Shown here: piece after piece, positions 1-9,610 of the stretch
How the letters are laid out: every line of letters starts with the position of its first letter
Numbering within the stretch: the stretch's first letter is position 1
Source of the DNA: Zeimonas sp003577305
GTDB taxonomy: Bacteria > Pseudomonadota > Gammaproteobacteria > Burkholderiales > Burkholderiaceae_E
Length of the DNA stretch: 64,000 nucleotides
NCBI GenBank assembly: GCA_030263385.1
Contig: SZOX01000004.1
Span: 1-64,000 of the forward strand
Reading direction: 5' to 3'
The notes under the pieces: model-generated
Database searches by the model: none
Told to the model about the DNA's origin: nothing
Seen by the model: only the letters and a program-made list of their open reading frames with translations
Program-made: the position numbers and the translations under genes

Positions 1-431
1 GCGGGCGAGGCGCGCGGCGGCAGGCCCGGCCGCGGCGGCGCGCCGGAGACCGCTGCTGTCGAGGCCGGTGCGGCCGGCGGGGGCCCAGCGACGGTCGGGG
101 GAACAGCGATGGGCGAGGGCGCGACCGCTGGTGGCGGCGTCGCAGTCGACGCAGCCAGCGCCGCGGGTGAGGCTGCAACGGCGCGCCAGTCTTCGTCGGG
201 TTCCGCGACGATCGCCATCGTCCGGCCGACCGGAATCCTCTGGCCGGGTTCGGCAACCAGCCGCGCCATGGTGCCGGTATCCCAGATCTCGACCTCGATG
301 GCGCCCTTCTGCGTCTCGACCACGCACGCGACCTGGCCGCGCAGGACCGGCTCTCCCGGCGATACGCGCCATTCGACGAACACGCCGTCGTCCATGTCGG
401 CGCCCAGCGAGGGCATGCGGAACTCGATCAT
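1..431 (-). CDS. 2-oxoacid/acetoin dehydrogenase E2 (dihydrolipoyl acyltransferase), partial
   Basis: This gene runs off the left edge, so only about 143 N-terminal residues are visible. It begins MIEFRMPSLGADMDDG, and residues 1 to about 80 form a lipoyl domain with the lipoylation motif ETQKGAIEVE, where the Lys would carry lipoate. A long Pro/Ala linker follows and reaches PPRASPA, which looks like the start of a peripheral subunit-binding domain. The ATG overlaps the TGA of the E1 beta gene by 4 bp, so the two are probably translationally coupled. The E2 would transfer the acyl group made by E1 to CoA. Whether the substrate is pyruvate or acetoin cannot be decided, because the catalytic domain lies outside the window. 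Confidence 0.85.
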   Translation of the reverse strand, partial: MIEFRMPSLGADMDDGVFVEWRVSPGEPVLRGQVACVVETQKGAIEVEIWDTGTMARLVAEPGQRIPVGRTMAIVAEPDEDWRAVAASPAALAASTATPPPAVAPSPIAVPPTVAGPPPAAPASTAAVSGAPPRPGLPPRASP

Positions 432-1414
432 CGACCGAGCACCTCGCGCGCGGCGGTGACGATTCGCCCGACCTGGGGCAGCGCCGCATCCTCGAGGTGC
501 TTGGGATACGGAATCGGCACCTCGGCGCTGCACACGCGCGCCAGAGGCGCGTCGAGGTCGTAGAAGGCGTGCTCGACGATGAGCGCCATGATCTCGGCGG
601 CGAGGCTGCAGGTCTTCCAGCCTTCGTCGACCACCAGTGCGCGCCGCGTCCTCGTCACGCTGGCGACGATCGCGTCCACGTCGAGCGGGCGTAGCGTACG
701 CAGGTCGAGTACCTCGGCATCGACACCTTCGCGCGCGAGCACTTCGGCCGCTTCCAGGCACTTGTGCAGCGATCCGCCGTAGGTGATCAGCGAAAGATCG
801 GTACCCGACCGGCGCACCGCCGCGTGGTCGATGTCGACCGCGCCGGCGTCGGCGTCGAGCTCGCCTTCCATCGGCAGCAGCATCGCGTGCTCGAAGATGA
901 CCACCGGGTCGGGATCCTGCAGCGCGGTCCACAGCATGCCGCGCGCGTCGGCGAGCGTGGCAGGCGCCACCACCCGCAGGCCGGGCACGTGCGCGTACCA
1001 GACCTCGAGGCTGTGCGAGTGCTGCGCCGCCAGCTGGCGGCCGGCGCCGGTGGTCATGCGGATCACGACCGGCACTTCGATCTGTCCGCCCGACATGTGG
1101 CGCAGCGTCGCCGCGTTGTTCACGATCTGATCGAGTGCGAGCAGGCTGAAGTTGACCGTCATCACCTCGACGATCGGGCGCATGCCGTTCATCGCCGCGC
1201 CGATGCCCGCGCCGACGAAACCCGATTCCGACAAGGGCGTGTCGCGGACCCGGTCTTCGCCGAATTCCCCGTGCAGGCTCTTGCTGACCGCGTAGGTGCC
1301 CCCGTAGCGGGCGACGTCTTCGCCCATCAGGAATGCGCGCTCGTCGCGCGCAAGCGCCTCGCGCAGGCCCATGCGCAGTGCCTCGCGATAGGTGGTGCGG
1401 ATCGTCGCGCTCAT
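428..1414 (-). CDS. 2-oxoacid (pyruvate/acetoin) dehydrogenase E1 component, beta subunit
   Basis: This 328-residue protein has the usual length of E1 beta (PdhB/AcoB) subunits. It starts MSATIRTTYREALRMGLREA and carries the family patterns FLMGEDVARYGGTYAVS, DTPLSESGFVGAGIGAA and RMTTGAGRQLAAQHSHSLE. The C-terminal transketolase domain has VDEGWKTCSLAAEI. With the alpha subunit it forms the thiamine-diphosphate enzyme that decarboxylates a 2-oxoacid (or cleaves acetoin) and passes the acyl group to lipoyl-E2. Its ATG overlaps the alpha stop and its stop overlaps the E2 start, both as ATGA. The link to an acetyl-CoA synthetase gene resembles the acoE-acoABC setting of Ralstonia, but pyruvate dehydrogenase remains possible. 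Confidence 0.9.
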   Translation of the reverse strand: MSATIRTTYREALRMGLREALARDERAFLMGEDVARYGGTYAVSKSLHGEFGEDRVRDTPLSESGFVGAGIGAAMNGMRPIVEVMTVNFSLLALDQIVNNAATLRHMSGGQIEVPVVIRMTTGAGRQLAAQHSHSLEVWYAHVPGLRVVAPATLADARGMLWTALQDPDPVVIFEHAMLLPMEGELDADAGAVDIDHAAVRRSGTDLSLITYGGSLHKCLEAAEVLAREGVDAEVLDLRTLRPLDVDAIVASVTRTRRALVVDEGWKTCSLAAEIMALIVEHAFYDLDAPLARVCSAEVPIPYPKHLEDAALPQVGRIVTAAREVLGR

Positions 1415-2396
1415 GCGCGCGCTGCCGGCGCCGCCGGGGCGCGTGCGTAGACATCGCGCTCGAGCTCCTCGAGCGGCTCCCAGGTGCCGGCGTGCGCGAA
1501 GGCGACCGCTTCGTCGATTTCCGCGGCCACTTCGCGCTCGATCGCCGCGAGGTCGGACTCGTCCAGCCACCCGCGCTCGCGCGCGGTGCGCACGAAGCGC
1601 TCGATCGGACAACGCGTGCGCCATTCGGCCACTTCGGCCTTGTCGCGATACAGCTCGGGATCGAACATCGAGTGGGCGCGAAAGCGGTAGGTGCGGAATT
1701 CGACGAAGATCGGCCCTTCGCCCCGGCGTGCGGCAGCCACCACGCGCTGCATCGCGTCGCGCACCGCGAGCACGTCCATGCCGTCGACCGACAGCGCGTG
1801 CATGCCGTAGCCATGCGTCTTCTCGCACAGGTCGACGTTGGACTGCGAGCGCCCGAGCGCAGTGCCCATCGCGTACAGGTTGTTCTCGCACAGGAAGAGC
1901 ACCGGCAGCTTCCACAGCGCGGCGAGGTTGGCGGACTCGTGGAACTCGCCTTCGGCCATCGCGCCCTCGCCGAAGAAGCAGGCGACCACGCGGTCGGTGC
2001 CGCGCATCTGTTCGGCCAGCGCAAAACCGACCGACAGCGGCAGCGCCCCGCCGACGATCGCGTTGCCGCCGAAAAACCGCCGCGAAACGTCGAACAGATG
2101 CATCGAGCCGCCGCGTCCGCCGCTGCAGCCCTCGCGCTTGCCGAACATCTCGGCCATGATCGCCCCGGCCGGCACGCCGCGCGCCAGTGCGTGGCCGTGC
2201 TCGCGGTAGGTGCCGAGGATGCTGTCGTCGTCGCGCAGCTCGGGCATCGCGCCGGTGGCGATCGCCTCCTCGCCGATGTACAGGTGCAGGAAGCCGCGGA
2301 TGTGGCCGGCGCTGTAGAGCTCCGCGCACTTCTCCTCGAAGCGGCGGATCCGCACCATCTGCCACAGCAGCCGGCGCGCTTCGTCGGAGCCGATGC

Positions 2397-2400
<4 letters not shown>
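1411..2400 (-). CDS. 2-oxoacid (pyruvate/acetoin) dehydrogenase E1 component, alpha subunit
   Basis: The product is 329 residues, typical of E1 alpha (PdhA/AcoA). Near the N-terminus it has MVRIRRFEEKCAELYSAGHI and GFLHLYIGEEA. The thiamine-diphosphate motif is GEGAMAEGEFHESANLAALW, ending about 30 residues later in the expected Asn region (LCENNLYAMGT). The RFRAHSMFDPELYR segment is the phosphorylation-loop equivalent. It overlaps the upstream acyl-CoA synthetase gene and the downstream beta gene by 4 bp each, so the four genes form one tightly packed operon. I chose the ATG at 2400 because it directly overlaps the previous stop. The true substrate is inferred only from family and context. 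Confidence 0.9.
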
Positions 2401-4154
<1,754 letters not shown>

Positions 4155-4276
4155 GTGTGTCCCGGTGTTCCTGCGCAGGCTATCGCCGCAGGCGCACGGC
4201 CGGCATTGCGCCGGATCAATACGGGCGGGTTTTGCGGCCTCGCCCGTGCCGGTCCGGTGTGCGTCGCGCGCTCGCG

Positions 4277-4316
4277 CGGAAAAGAAAGGCCGGTGTGCAC
4301 GCGGCACACCGGCCTT
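4277..4316 (-). terminator. Rho-independent terminator of the tRNA-Asn unit
   Basis: A perfect 12-bp inverted repeat (4286-4297 with 4305-4316, AAGGCCGGTGTG and its complement) has a 7-nt loop. On the minus strand it is followed by the T-rich run TTTCTTTTCC. It starts 6 nt after the CCA end of tRNA-Asn. It separates this small unit from the ligase operon that begins at 4154 on the same strand. Confidence 0.85.
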
Positions 4317-4322
4317 CGGATC

Positions 4323-4631
4323 TGGCTCCCCGACCTGGGCTCGAACCAGGGACCTGCGGATTACAAGTGCCCGGAAGTTTCCAACCGGCTTGGACTTTCT
4401 CTTCGCCCTGGCCGGCGATACGCTCGCGCGCATCGCCCGCTGTAGGCGCACCCCGTAAAGTCTCTACACATGCCCGGCAGCGGTTGGTGGCCTCTGCCTG
4501 CTTGCTCGGGATTGCCTTAGCGCGTTGCGCCTTAGGGTTCCCCGAATTGGGGGTGTTTTCACCACGCGGTTTCCCGCGTGGGCTGCCATCGTGTCAACAG
4601 TCCGTCGCTCTACCGACTGAGCTATCGGGGA
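4323..4631 (-). tRNA. tRNA-Asn(GTT) interrupted by a group I intron
   Basis: The two exons are 4597-4631 (35 nt, from TCCCCGATAGC to the anticodon-loop CTGT) and 4323-4363 (41 nt, from TAATCCGCAGG to an encoded CCA). Joined, they give a standard 76-nt tRNA-Asn: the 7-bp acceptor stem TCCCCGA/TCGGGGA, discriminator G, anticodon loop CTGTTAA with anticodon GTT, and a normal T arm. The interruption falls between the second and third anticodon bases (U35 and U36), and the 233 nt between the exons have the hallmarks of a self-splicing group I intron. Each exon alone would be missed or called a tRNA fragment. A strong promoter lies just upstream and a terminator just downstream, so the gene looks functional. 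Confidence 0.92.
4364..4596 (-). ncRNA. Group I intron (IC3-like) within tRNA-Asn, 233 nt, no ORF
   Basis: The intron begins TGACAC after exon U35 and ends CACTTG, giving the required 3'-terminal G. An internal guide GGCAG (4583-4587) can pair with exon CUGU plus the first intron U, forming P1 with a U-G wobble at the 5' splice site. P2 is a perfect hairpin closed by a GAAA tetraloop (4563-4580). Core segments match my memory of the Azoarcus tRNA-Ile intron: AATTCGG..AACCCTAAG (J3/4-P4), AAGGCAA..CCGAGC (P6/J6-7) and GTGTAGAGACT..ACGG (P3'/P7 with the guanosine site), then AGTCCA for P7'. The size is close to the 205-nt Azoarcus intron, and there is no homing endonuclease. Identity is strong; the subgroup is inferred. 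Confidence 0.9.
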
Positions 4632-4641
4632 ACAATCTGCA

Positions 4642-4671
4642 ATTCTAGCGTGAGACCCGGGGCAATGTCGA
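4642..4671 (-). promoter_or_regulatory. Sigma-70 promoter for tRNA-Asn
   Basis: On the minus strand, TCGACA (-35, 4666-4671) and TAGAAT (-10, 4642-4647) are 18 bp apart. The predicted start is near 4635, a few bases before the mature tRNA 5' end at 4631. Both boxes match the consensus at five of six positions. Confidence 0.7.
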
Positions 4672-4685
4672 ATTGGCCGGCAACC

Positions 4686-5894
4686 CTATCCCTTGATCAC
4701 CGCCGCCATCGCTTTCGCGACGTAATCGATGTTGCGAGTGTTCAGCGCAGCCAGGCAGATGCGGCCGGTGGCCACCGCGTAGATGCCGAATTCGTCGCGC
4801 AGGCGCTCGACCTGCGCCGGGTTCAGCCCCGAGTAGGAGAACATCCCGCGCTGGCGCGTGACGAAGGAGAAATCCGCGGTCACGCCATTCTCGCGCAGCT
4901 TGCGCACCAGCGCTTCGCGCATCGCGCGAATGCGCTCGCGCATCCCGGCGAGCTCGCTCTCCCAGAGTTGGCGCAGCGCGGGCGTGGACAGCACGGCGGC
5001 AACGATCGCCGCGCCGTGCGTGGGCGGGTTCGAATAGCTGGTGCGGATGACCCGCTTGACCTGGCTGATCACGCGGGCGGTCTCGTTGCGATCGGCAGTG
5101 ACGATCGACAGCGCCCCGACGCGCTCGCCGTACAGCGAAAACGACTTCGAGAACGAGCTGGAGACGAAGAAGTCGAGGCCGGAGTCGGCGAACTTGCGCA
5201 GTGCCAGCGCGTCGGCCTCGATGCCCTCGCCGAAGCCCTGGTAAGCCATGTCGAGGAACGCGACCAGGTCGCGTTCGCGCACCGCGGCAACCACCGCATC
5301 CCACTGCGCGGCATCGAGATCGACGCCGGTGGGGTTGTGACAGCACGCGTGCAGCACGACGACCGAGCGCGCCGGCATCGACTTCAGCGCGGCGAGCATC
5401 GCGTCGAACTTCACGCCGTGCGTGGCCGCGTCGTAATAGGGGTAGGCACGAACCTCGTAGCCCGCCGCCTCGAAGAGCGCCCGATGGTTCTCCCAGCTCG
5501 GGTCGCTGATCCAGGTCCGCGCGGACGGATCGAGCCGTCGCAGGAAATCGGCGCCGATGCGCAGGCCGCCGGTGCCGCCGAGCGCCTCGAAAGTGGCCAC
5601 GCGTCCGGCGGCGAGCAGCGGCGAGTCGGCCCCGAAGAGCAGTTGCTGCACCGCCTGGTTGTAGGCGGCGAAGCCTTCGATCGGCAGGTAGCCGCGGGCC
5701 GGTGCGCTGGCGATGCGTGCCTGCTCGGCCTGCTGCACGGCAGCCAGCAGGGGGATGCGGCCGTCGTCGTCGCAATAGACGCCGGCACCGAGGTTCACTT
5801 TCTGGCTTCGTTTGTCAGCATTGAAAGCTTCCGTGAGACCGAGAATCGGATCACGGGGCGCCATCTCGACGGTGGCGAACATCGACTGGCTCAT
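4686..5894 (-). CDS. tyrB: Aromatic amino acid / aspartate aminotransferase
   Basis: This 402-residue class I aminotransferase of the AspC/TyrB subfamily starts MSQSMFATVEMAPRDPILGL. Family patterns include KVNLGAGVYCDDDGRIPLL, HACCHNPTGVDL and FLDMAYQGFGEG. The pyridoxal-phosphate Lys lies in SSSFSKSFSLYGERVGAL, and the substrate Arg lies in the C-terminal GRICLAALN. It would interconvert aspartate, tyrosine or phenylalanine with their 2-oxoacids in the cytoplasm. It is divergent from uvrB across a 320-bp spacer, and its stop lies 55 bp before the tRNA-Asn gene. The choice between tyrB and aspC rests on family resemblance only. Confidence 0.85.
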   Translation of the reverse strand: MSQSMFATVEMAPRDPILGLTEAFNADKRSQKVNLGAGVYCDDDGRIPLLAAVQQAEQARIASAPARGYLPIEGFAAYNQAVQQLLFGADSPLLAAGRVATFEALGGTGGLRIGADFLRRLDPSARTWISDPSWENHRALFEAAGYEVRAYPYYDAATHGVKFDAMLAALKSMPARSVVVLHACCHNPTGVDLDAAQWDAVVAAVRERDLVAFLDMAYQGFGEGIEADALALRKFADSGLDFFVSSSFSKSFSLYGERVGALSIVTADRNETARVISQVKRVIRTSYSNPPTHGAAIVAAVLSTPALRQLWESELAGMRERIRAMREALVRKLRENGVTADFSFVTRQRGMFSYSGLNPAQVERLRDEFGIYAVATGRICLAALNTRNIDYVAKAMAAVIKG

Positions 5895-6214
5895 GGCGGT
5901 CGGTGAAGTGGTTGAGTTGCGGGGGTGGGGGCGGGAACCGGGACTGGGTGCAATGCACAATTTTCGTGCAGGGCACTGGATTTTCGGGGGCGTCGCAGCG
6001 ATAATTCCAGTTTGCCCGAAAGGCCGGCAAAAGCCTTGCGGCGAAAGACTTCCTTACCCTGCGAGCGAGCCGTGGAACGACCGCCGGACCGGTGAATCCG
6101 GCAGTGAATCCAGCCGTCGCACAGTGATTGTGCGACGCAGTATCGCGGACCCCCGCAGGCCATCCGGAACCCCGACGAGTGTAGCACGCCGATACGCGCC
6201 ACCCGAGCCACACG
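5895..6214. other. Divergent intergenic region between tyrB and uvrB
   Basis: These 320 bp hold no convincing gene. They must contain the promoters of both flanking genes. On the minus strand a weak TTGCCG/AATTAT pair with an 18-bp spacer near 6000-6030 could serve tyrB. On the uvrB side there is a direct repeat, GTGAATCC at 6092-6099 and 6104-6111, followed by a 23-bp inverted repeat listed separately. I see no classical CTGT-N8-ACAG LexA box. Confidence 0.5.
6115..6137. promoter_or_regulatory. 23-bp perfect inverted repeat upstream of uvrB
   Basis: CGTCGCACA (6115-6123) and TGTGCGACG (6129-6137) are perfect complements around a 5-nt centre GTGAT. There is no T-run, so it is not an obvious terminator. 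Its place 78 bp before the uvrB start suggests an operator or a leader hairpin. The binding protein is unknown. Confidence 0.45.
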
Positions 6215-8302
6215 ATGACCGATCTCGCGCCCGAACGCCCGGCGTTCGTCGCCTTTCCAGGTAGCCCGTTCCAGCTGCACCAGCCGTTTGCACCGGCCGG
6301 TGACCAGCCGGAGGCGATCGAGCGCCTGGTCGAGGGCATTCGCGACGGGCTGAGCTTCCAGACGCTGCTCGGGGTCACCGGTTCGGGCAAGACCTACACG
6401 ATGGCGCAGGTGATCGCACGGATCGGCCGCCCCGCGCTGGTCCTGGCGCCGAACAAGACCCTGGCTGCACAGCTGTACGCCGAGATGCGGGAGTTCTTCC
6501 CGAACAACGCCGTCGAGTACTTCGTTTCGTACTACGACTATTACCAGCCCGAGGCGTACGTCCCGCAGCGCGACCTGTACATCGAGAAAGACTCCTCGAT
6601 CAACGAGCACATCGAGCAGATGCGGCTGTCGGCGACCAAGTCGCTGCTCGAGCGGCGCGACACGGTGATCGTCGCCACCGTTTCCTGCATTTACGGCATC
6701 GGCAACCCGCGCGACTACCACGAGATGATCCTCGTGCTGCGCACGAAAGACCGGCTGTCGCAGCGCGAAGTGCTGCAGCGGCTGGTGGCCATGCAGTACA
6801 GGCGCAACGACGCGGAGTTCGTGCGCGGCAGCTTCCGGGTGCGCGGCGACTCGATCGACATCTTCCCCGCCGAACACGCCGAACTGGCGGTGCGCGTCGA
6901 GCTGTTCGACGACGAGGTCGAGAGCATCCAGCTGTTCGATCCGCTCACCGGACGCGTGCGCCAGAAGATTCCGCGCTTCACCGTCTATCCGTCGTCGCAC
7001 TACGTGACGCCGCGCGAAACCGTGATGCGCGCGCTCGGCACGATTCGCGAGGAACTCGCCGAGCGGCTCGAGTACTTTCACCAGCAGGGCAAGCTGGTCG
7101 AGGCGCAGCGGCTCGAGCAGCGCACCCGCTTCGACATGGAGATGCTGCAGGAGCTCGGTTTCTGCAAGGGCATCGAGAACTACACCCGGCACCTCTCGGG
7201 GGCGCGGCCGGGCGAGCCGCCGCCGACCCTGGTCGACTACCTGCCCGCCGATGCGCTGATGATCATCGACGAGAGCCACGTCACGATCGGCCAGCTGGGC
7301 GGCATGTATCGGGGCGACCGCTCGCGCAAGGAGACGCTGGTCGAGTACGGCTTCCGGCTTCCGTCGGCGCTCGACAACCGGCCGCTGAAGTTCGAGGAAT
7401 TCGAAGCCAAGGTGCGCCAGTGCATCTTCGTGTCGGCCACGCCGGCCGACTACGAGGCGCGCCAGTCCGGCCAGGTGGTCGAACAGGTGGTCCGGCCCAC
7501 CGGCCTGGTCGATCCGCAGGTGATCGTGCGGCCGGCGGCGACGCAGGTCGACGACCTGCTCTCGGAGATCCGCGAGCGGGTCGCGCGCTCGGGGCGCGTG
7601 CTGGTGACGACCCTGACCAAGCGAATGGCCGAAGACCTGACGGATTACCTCGCCGACCAGGGGGTGAAAGTGCGATACCTGCACTCCGACGTCGACACGG
7701 TCGAGCGCGTCGAGATCATTCGCGACCTGCGCCTGGGCGTGTTCGACGTGCTGGTCGGGATCAACCTGCTGCGGGAAGGGCTCGATCTTCCGGAGGTGTC
7801 GCTGGTGGCGATCCTCGATGCCGACAAGGAGGGGTTCCTGCGCTCCGAGCGCAGCCTGATCCAGACGATCGGGCGCGCCGCGCGCAATCTCGAGGGCTGC
7901 GCGATCCTGTATGCGGACCAGGTCACCAACTCGATGCGGCAGGCGATCGGCGAGACCGAGCGGCGCCGCATGAAGCAGATGGCATTCAACCGCGCGCACG
8001 GGATCGTGCCGCGCGGCGTCACCAAGCAGGTGCGCGAGCTGATCGACGGCGTCTACGACGTGCAGCAGGCGCGGCAGGAACTGCAGGCGGCGCAGAGGCA
8101 GACGCAGTACGAGACGATGAGCGCGAAGGGAATCGCGCGCGAGATCAGGCGCCTGGAGCGCCAGATGCTCGACTGCGCGAAGAACCTGGAGTTCGAGAAG
8201 GCCGCGCAGGCGCGCGACCAGCTCGCGGTGCTCAAGGAACGGTTTTTCGGATCGGATGGGGGCGGCAGCGTGGTTGCGCTGGCAGCGGGAGAGGCTGCGT
8301 AG
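6215..8302 (+). CDS. uvrB: Excinuclease ABC subunit B
   Basis: A full-length 695-residue UvrB, the helicase-like damage-verification subunit of nucleotide excision repair. It has Walker A GVTGSGKT, then LAPNKTLAAQLYAE, the beta-hairpin VSYYDYYQPEAYVPQ that clamps the strand, the DESH-type Walker B (IIDESHVT), SATPADYE, and helicase motifs V-VI in LREGLDLPEVSLVAILDAD and RAARN. The C-terminal UVR motif (about residues 645-680, EFEKAAQARDQL) binds UvrC. It works with UvrA, loading onto lesions before UvrC incision. The start MTDLAPERP is supported by conserved FQLHQPFAPAGDQP soon after. Upstream DNA lacks an evident LexA box, so SOS control is not shown. Confidence 0.97.
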   Translation: MTDLAPERPAFVAFPGSPFQLHQPFAPAGDQPEAIERLVEGIRDGLSFQTLLGVTGSGKTYTMAQVIARIGRPALVLAPNKTLAAQLYAEMREFFPNNAVEYFVSYYDYYQPEAYVPQRDLYIEKDSSINEHIEQMRLSATKSLLERRDTVIVATVSCIYGIGNPRDYHEMILVLRTKDRLSQREVLQRLVAMQYRRNDAEFVRGSFRVRGDSIDIFPAEHAELAVRVELFDDEVESIQLFDPLTGRVRQKIPRFTVYPSSHYVTPRETVMRALGTIREELAERLEYFHQQGKLVEAQRLEQRTRFDMEMLQELGFCKGIENYTRHLSGARPGEPPPTLVDYLPADALMIIDESHVTIGQLGGMYRGDRSRKETLVEYGFRLPSALDNRPLKFEEFEAKVRQCIFVSATPADYEARQSGQVVEQVVRPTGLVDPQVIVRPAATQVDDLLSEIRERVARSGRVLVTTLTKRMAEDLTDYLADQGVKVRYLHSDVDTVERVEIIRDLRLGVFDVLVGINLLREGLDLPEVSLVAILDADKEGFLRSERSLIQTIGRAARNLEGCAILYADQVTNSMRQAIGETERRRMKQMAFNRAHGIVPRGVTKQVRELIDGVYDVQQARQELQAAQRQTQYETMSAKGIAREIRRLERQMLDCAKNLEFEKAAQARDQLAVLKERFFGSDGGGSVVALAAGEAA

Positions 8303-8398
8303 GCCAGGCCGCGAACTGCGTGTGCTGCCCACCCGAACAGATATTTTGTGACTCAGGCAGATACCGACATGGCTAAACGAGAACCGATTTCACTGGCA

Positions 8399-8890
8399 AT
8401 GAACACCCGTGTGCTCTTCGTGTGCATGGGCAACATCTGCCGGTCGCCGATGGCCGAAGGAGTCTTTCGGCACATGGTCCGGCAGGCCGGCCTCGAAGAA
8501 GTCGTCCGCGTAGCCTCCGCCGGCACGCACGCGTTCCACGTCGGCGAGCCGCCGGACAAGCGCGCGCAGCTCGCCGTCGCGCGGCGCGGCTACGACATCG
8601 CCGACCTGCGCGCCACGAGGGTGAGGGAGCGCGACTTCGACGAGTTCGACATGGTCCTCGCGATGGACTGGGACAACCTCGCGCAGCTCCAGCAGCTGGC
8701 GCCGAAGTCCTCGCACCACAAGCTGCAACTGCTGATGCGCTTCGCCACCGAGCACGAGACGGCGACCATTGCCGACCCGTACTACGGCACCGTGCAGGGC
8801 TTCGAGCAGGCGCTCGATTACATCGAGGACGCCTGCAACGGGCTGCTCGAACTGGCCAAGCGACGGGCCACGCAGGTGGCGGCTGCCTGA
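8399..8890 (+). CDS. Low-molecular-weight protein-tyrosine phosphatase
   Basis: This 163-residue protein starts MNTRVLFVCMGNICRSPMAE, which contains the CX5R catalytic loop (CMGNICRS). The general-acid Asp is in IADPYYGT near residue 125. Such phosphatases remove phosphate from phosphotyrosine or phosphoarginine in the cytoplasm. In betaproteobacteria this gene commonly sits before iscR, as here. The frame is open to an earlier ATG (8369) and a GTG (8348). I prefer 8399 because the conserved domain begins immediately, although no clear ribosome-binding site distinguishes the starts. Confidence 0.9.
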   Translation: MNTRVLFVCMGNICRSPMAEGVFRHMVRQAGLEEVVRVASAGTHAFHVGEPPDKRAQLAVARRGYDIADLRATRVRERDFDEFDMVLAMDWDNLAQLQQLAPKSSHHKLQLLMRFATEHETATIADPYYGTVQGFEQALDYIEDACNGLLELAKRRATQVAAA

Positions 8891-8989
8891 GCGGCTGGCT
8901 GAGCGGCGGCCGCTCGCGCGCCGCCCGGCGCCCGCCCGTCGCGGCGCCGGGTAGCGGGCTTCGCCGGCAAAGACCACAATGGTCGAATG

Positions 8990-9021
8990 CCGACTAAAAC
9001 AGTCGGAAAAACGGGTATACT
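8990..9021 (+). promoter_or_regulatory. iscR promoter with IscR type 1 operator
   Basis: A perfect inverted repeat, CCGACT-AAAAC-AGTCGG (8990-9006), matches the core of the known type 1 IscR site (GACT-N-A/T-AGTC). It is followed by a good -10 box, TATACT (9016-9021), and it covers the expected -35 position. The iscR ATG is at 9065. Holo-IscR with a [2Fe-2S] cluster bound here should repress its own gene, the standard feedback of isc operons. Confidence 0.82.
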
Positions 9022-9064
9022 TGAGCAACCGAGTCAGGTACTCGTCTTTCCGGACGGAGCCAAT

Positions 9065-9595
9065 ATGCGACTGACTACCAAAGGGCGGTTCGCAGTTACC
9101 GCGATGATCGACCTGGCCTTGCGCCAGCATCAGGGTCCGGTCACGCTGGCGGGGATCAGCCAGCGCCAGAAGATTTCACTGTCGTACCTGGAGCAGCTGT
9201 TCGGCAAGCTGCGCCGGCACGAACTCGTCGAGAGCACGCGTGGCCCCGGGGGCGGCTACACGCTGGCGCGCTCGATGAAGGGCATCACCGTCGCCGACAT
9301 GATCTTCGCGGTCGACGAACCGCTCGACGCGACGCAGTGCGGCGGCAAGGAGAACTGCCAGGACGAAAACGGCCCGTGCATGACGCACGAGCTCTGGACC
9401 AACCTGAACAAGCGGATGATCGAGTATCTCGACTCGGTCACGCTGGCCGACCTGGTCGAGCAGCAGAAGGGGCGCGAGACGCGCGCGCAGCCGAAGGAAA
9501 TTTCGGTGCTCGAGGAGCACCGCGCAGCGCTCGAATTCCCCACCTCGACGCTGCAGCCGATCAAGATCGAAAAAGGCCGCATCACGACGGTCTGA
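9065..9595 (+). CDS. iscR: Fe-S cluster-responsive transcriptional regulator IscR
   Basis: A 176-residue Rrf2-family regulator that starts MRLTTKGRFAVTAMIDLAL. The winged helix-turn-helix fills residues 1 to about 65 (SLSYLEQLFGKLRRHELVES, then GPGGGYTLAR). The [2Fe-2S] ligands are Cys92, Cys98 and Cys105 in CGGKENCQDENGPC, one residue longer between the last two than in E. coli. The frame extends upstream to 8987, but that part covers the operator and promoter, so the ATG at 9065 is the start. IscR senses cluster status and controls isc genes. Here iscA follows directly after 15 bp, without iscS or iscU. Confidence 0.95.
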   Translation: MRLTTKGRFAVTAMIDLALRQHQGPVTLAGISQRQKISLSYLEQLFGKLRRHELVESTRGPGGGYTLARSMKGITVADMIFAVDEPLDATQCGGKENCQDENGPCMTHELWTNLNKRMIEYLDSVTLADLVEQQKGRETRAQPKEISVLEEHRAALEFPTSTLQPIKIEKGRITTV

Positions 9596-9610
9596 CACCG
9601 GAGAACGCGA

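Noticed and set aside
4323..4363. tRNA fragment or integration-site remnant
   Set aside because: The missing half lies 233 nt upstream on the same strand and completes tRNA-Asn exactly; the spacer is a group I intron, not a phage or island.
4578..5906. 442-residue open frame antisense to the aminotransferase
   Set aside because: No domains, Arg-rich composition, and it would cross the tRNA-Asn 5' exon.
8987..9064. Upstream start for iscR
   Set aside because: It would place the coding region over the IscR operator and the -10 box; the family start is MRLTTKGRF.
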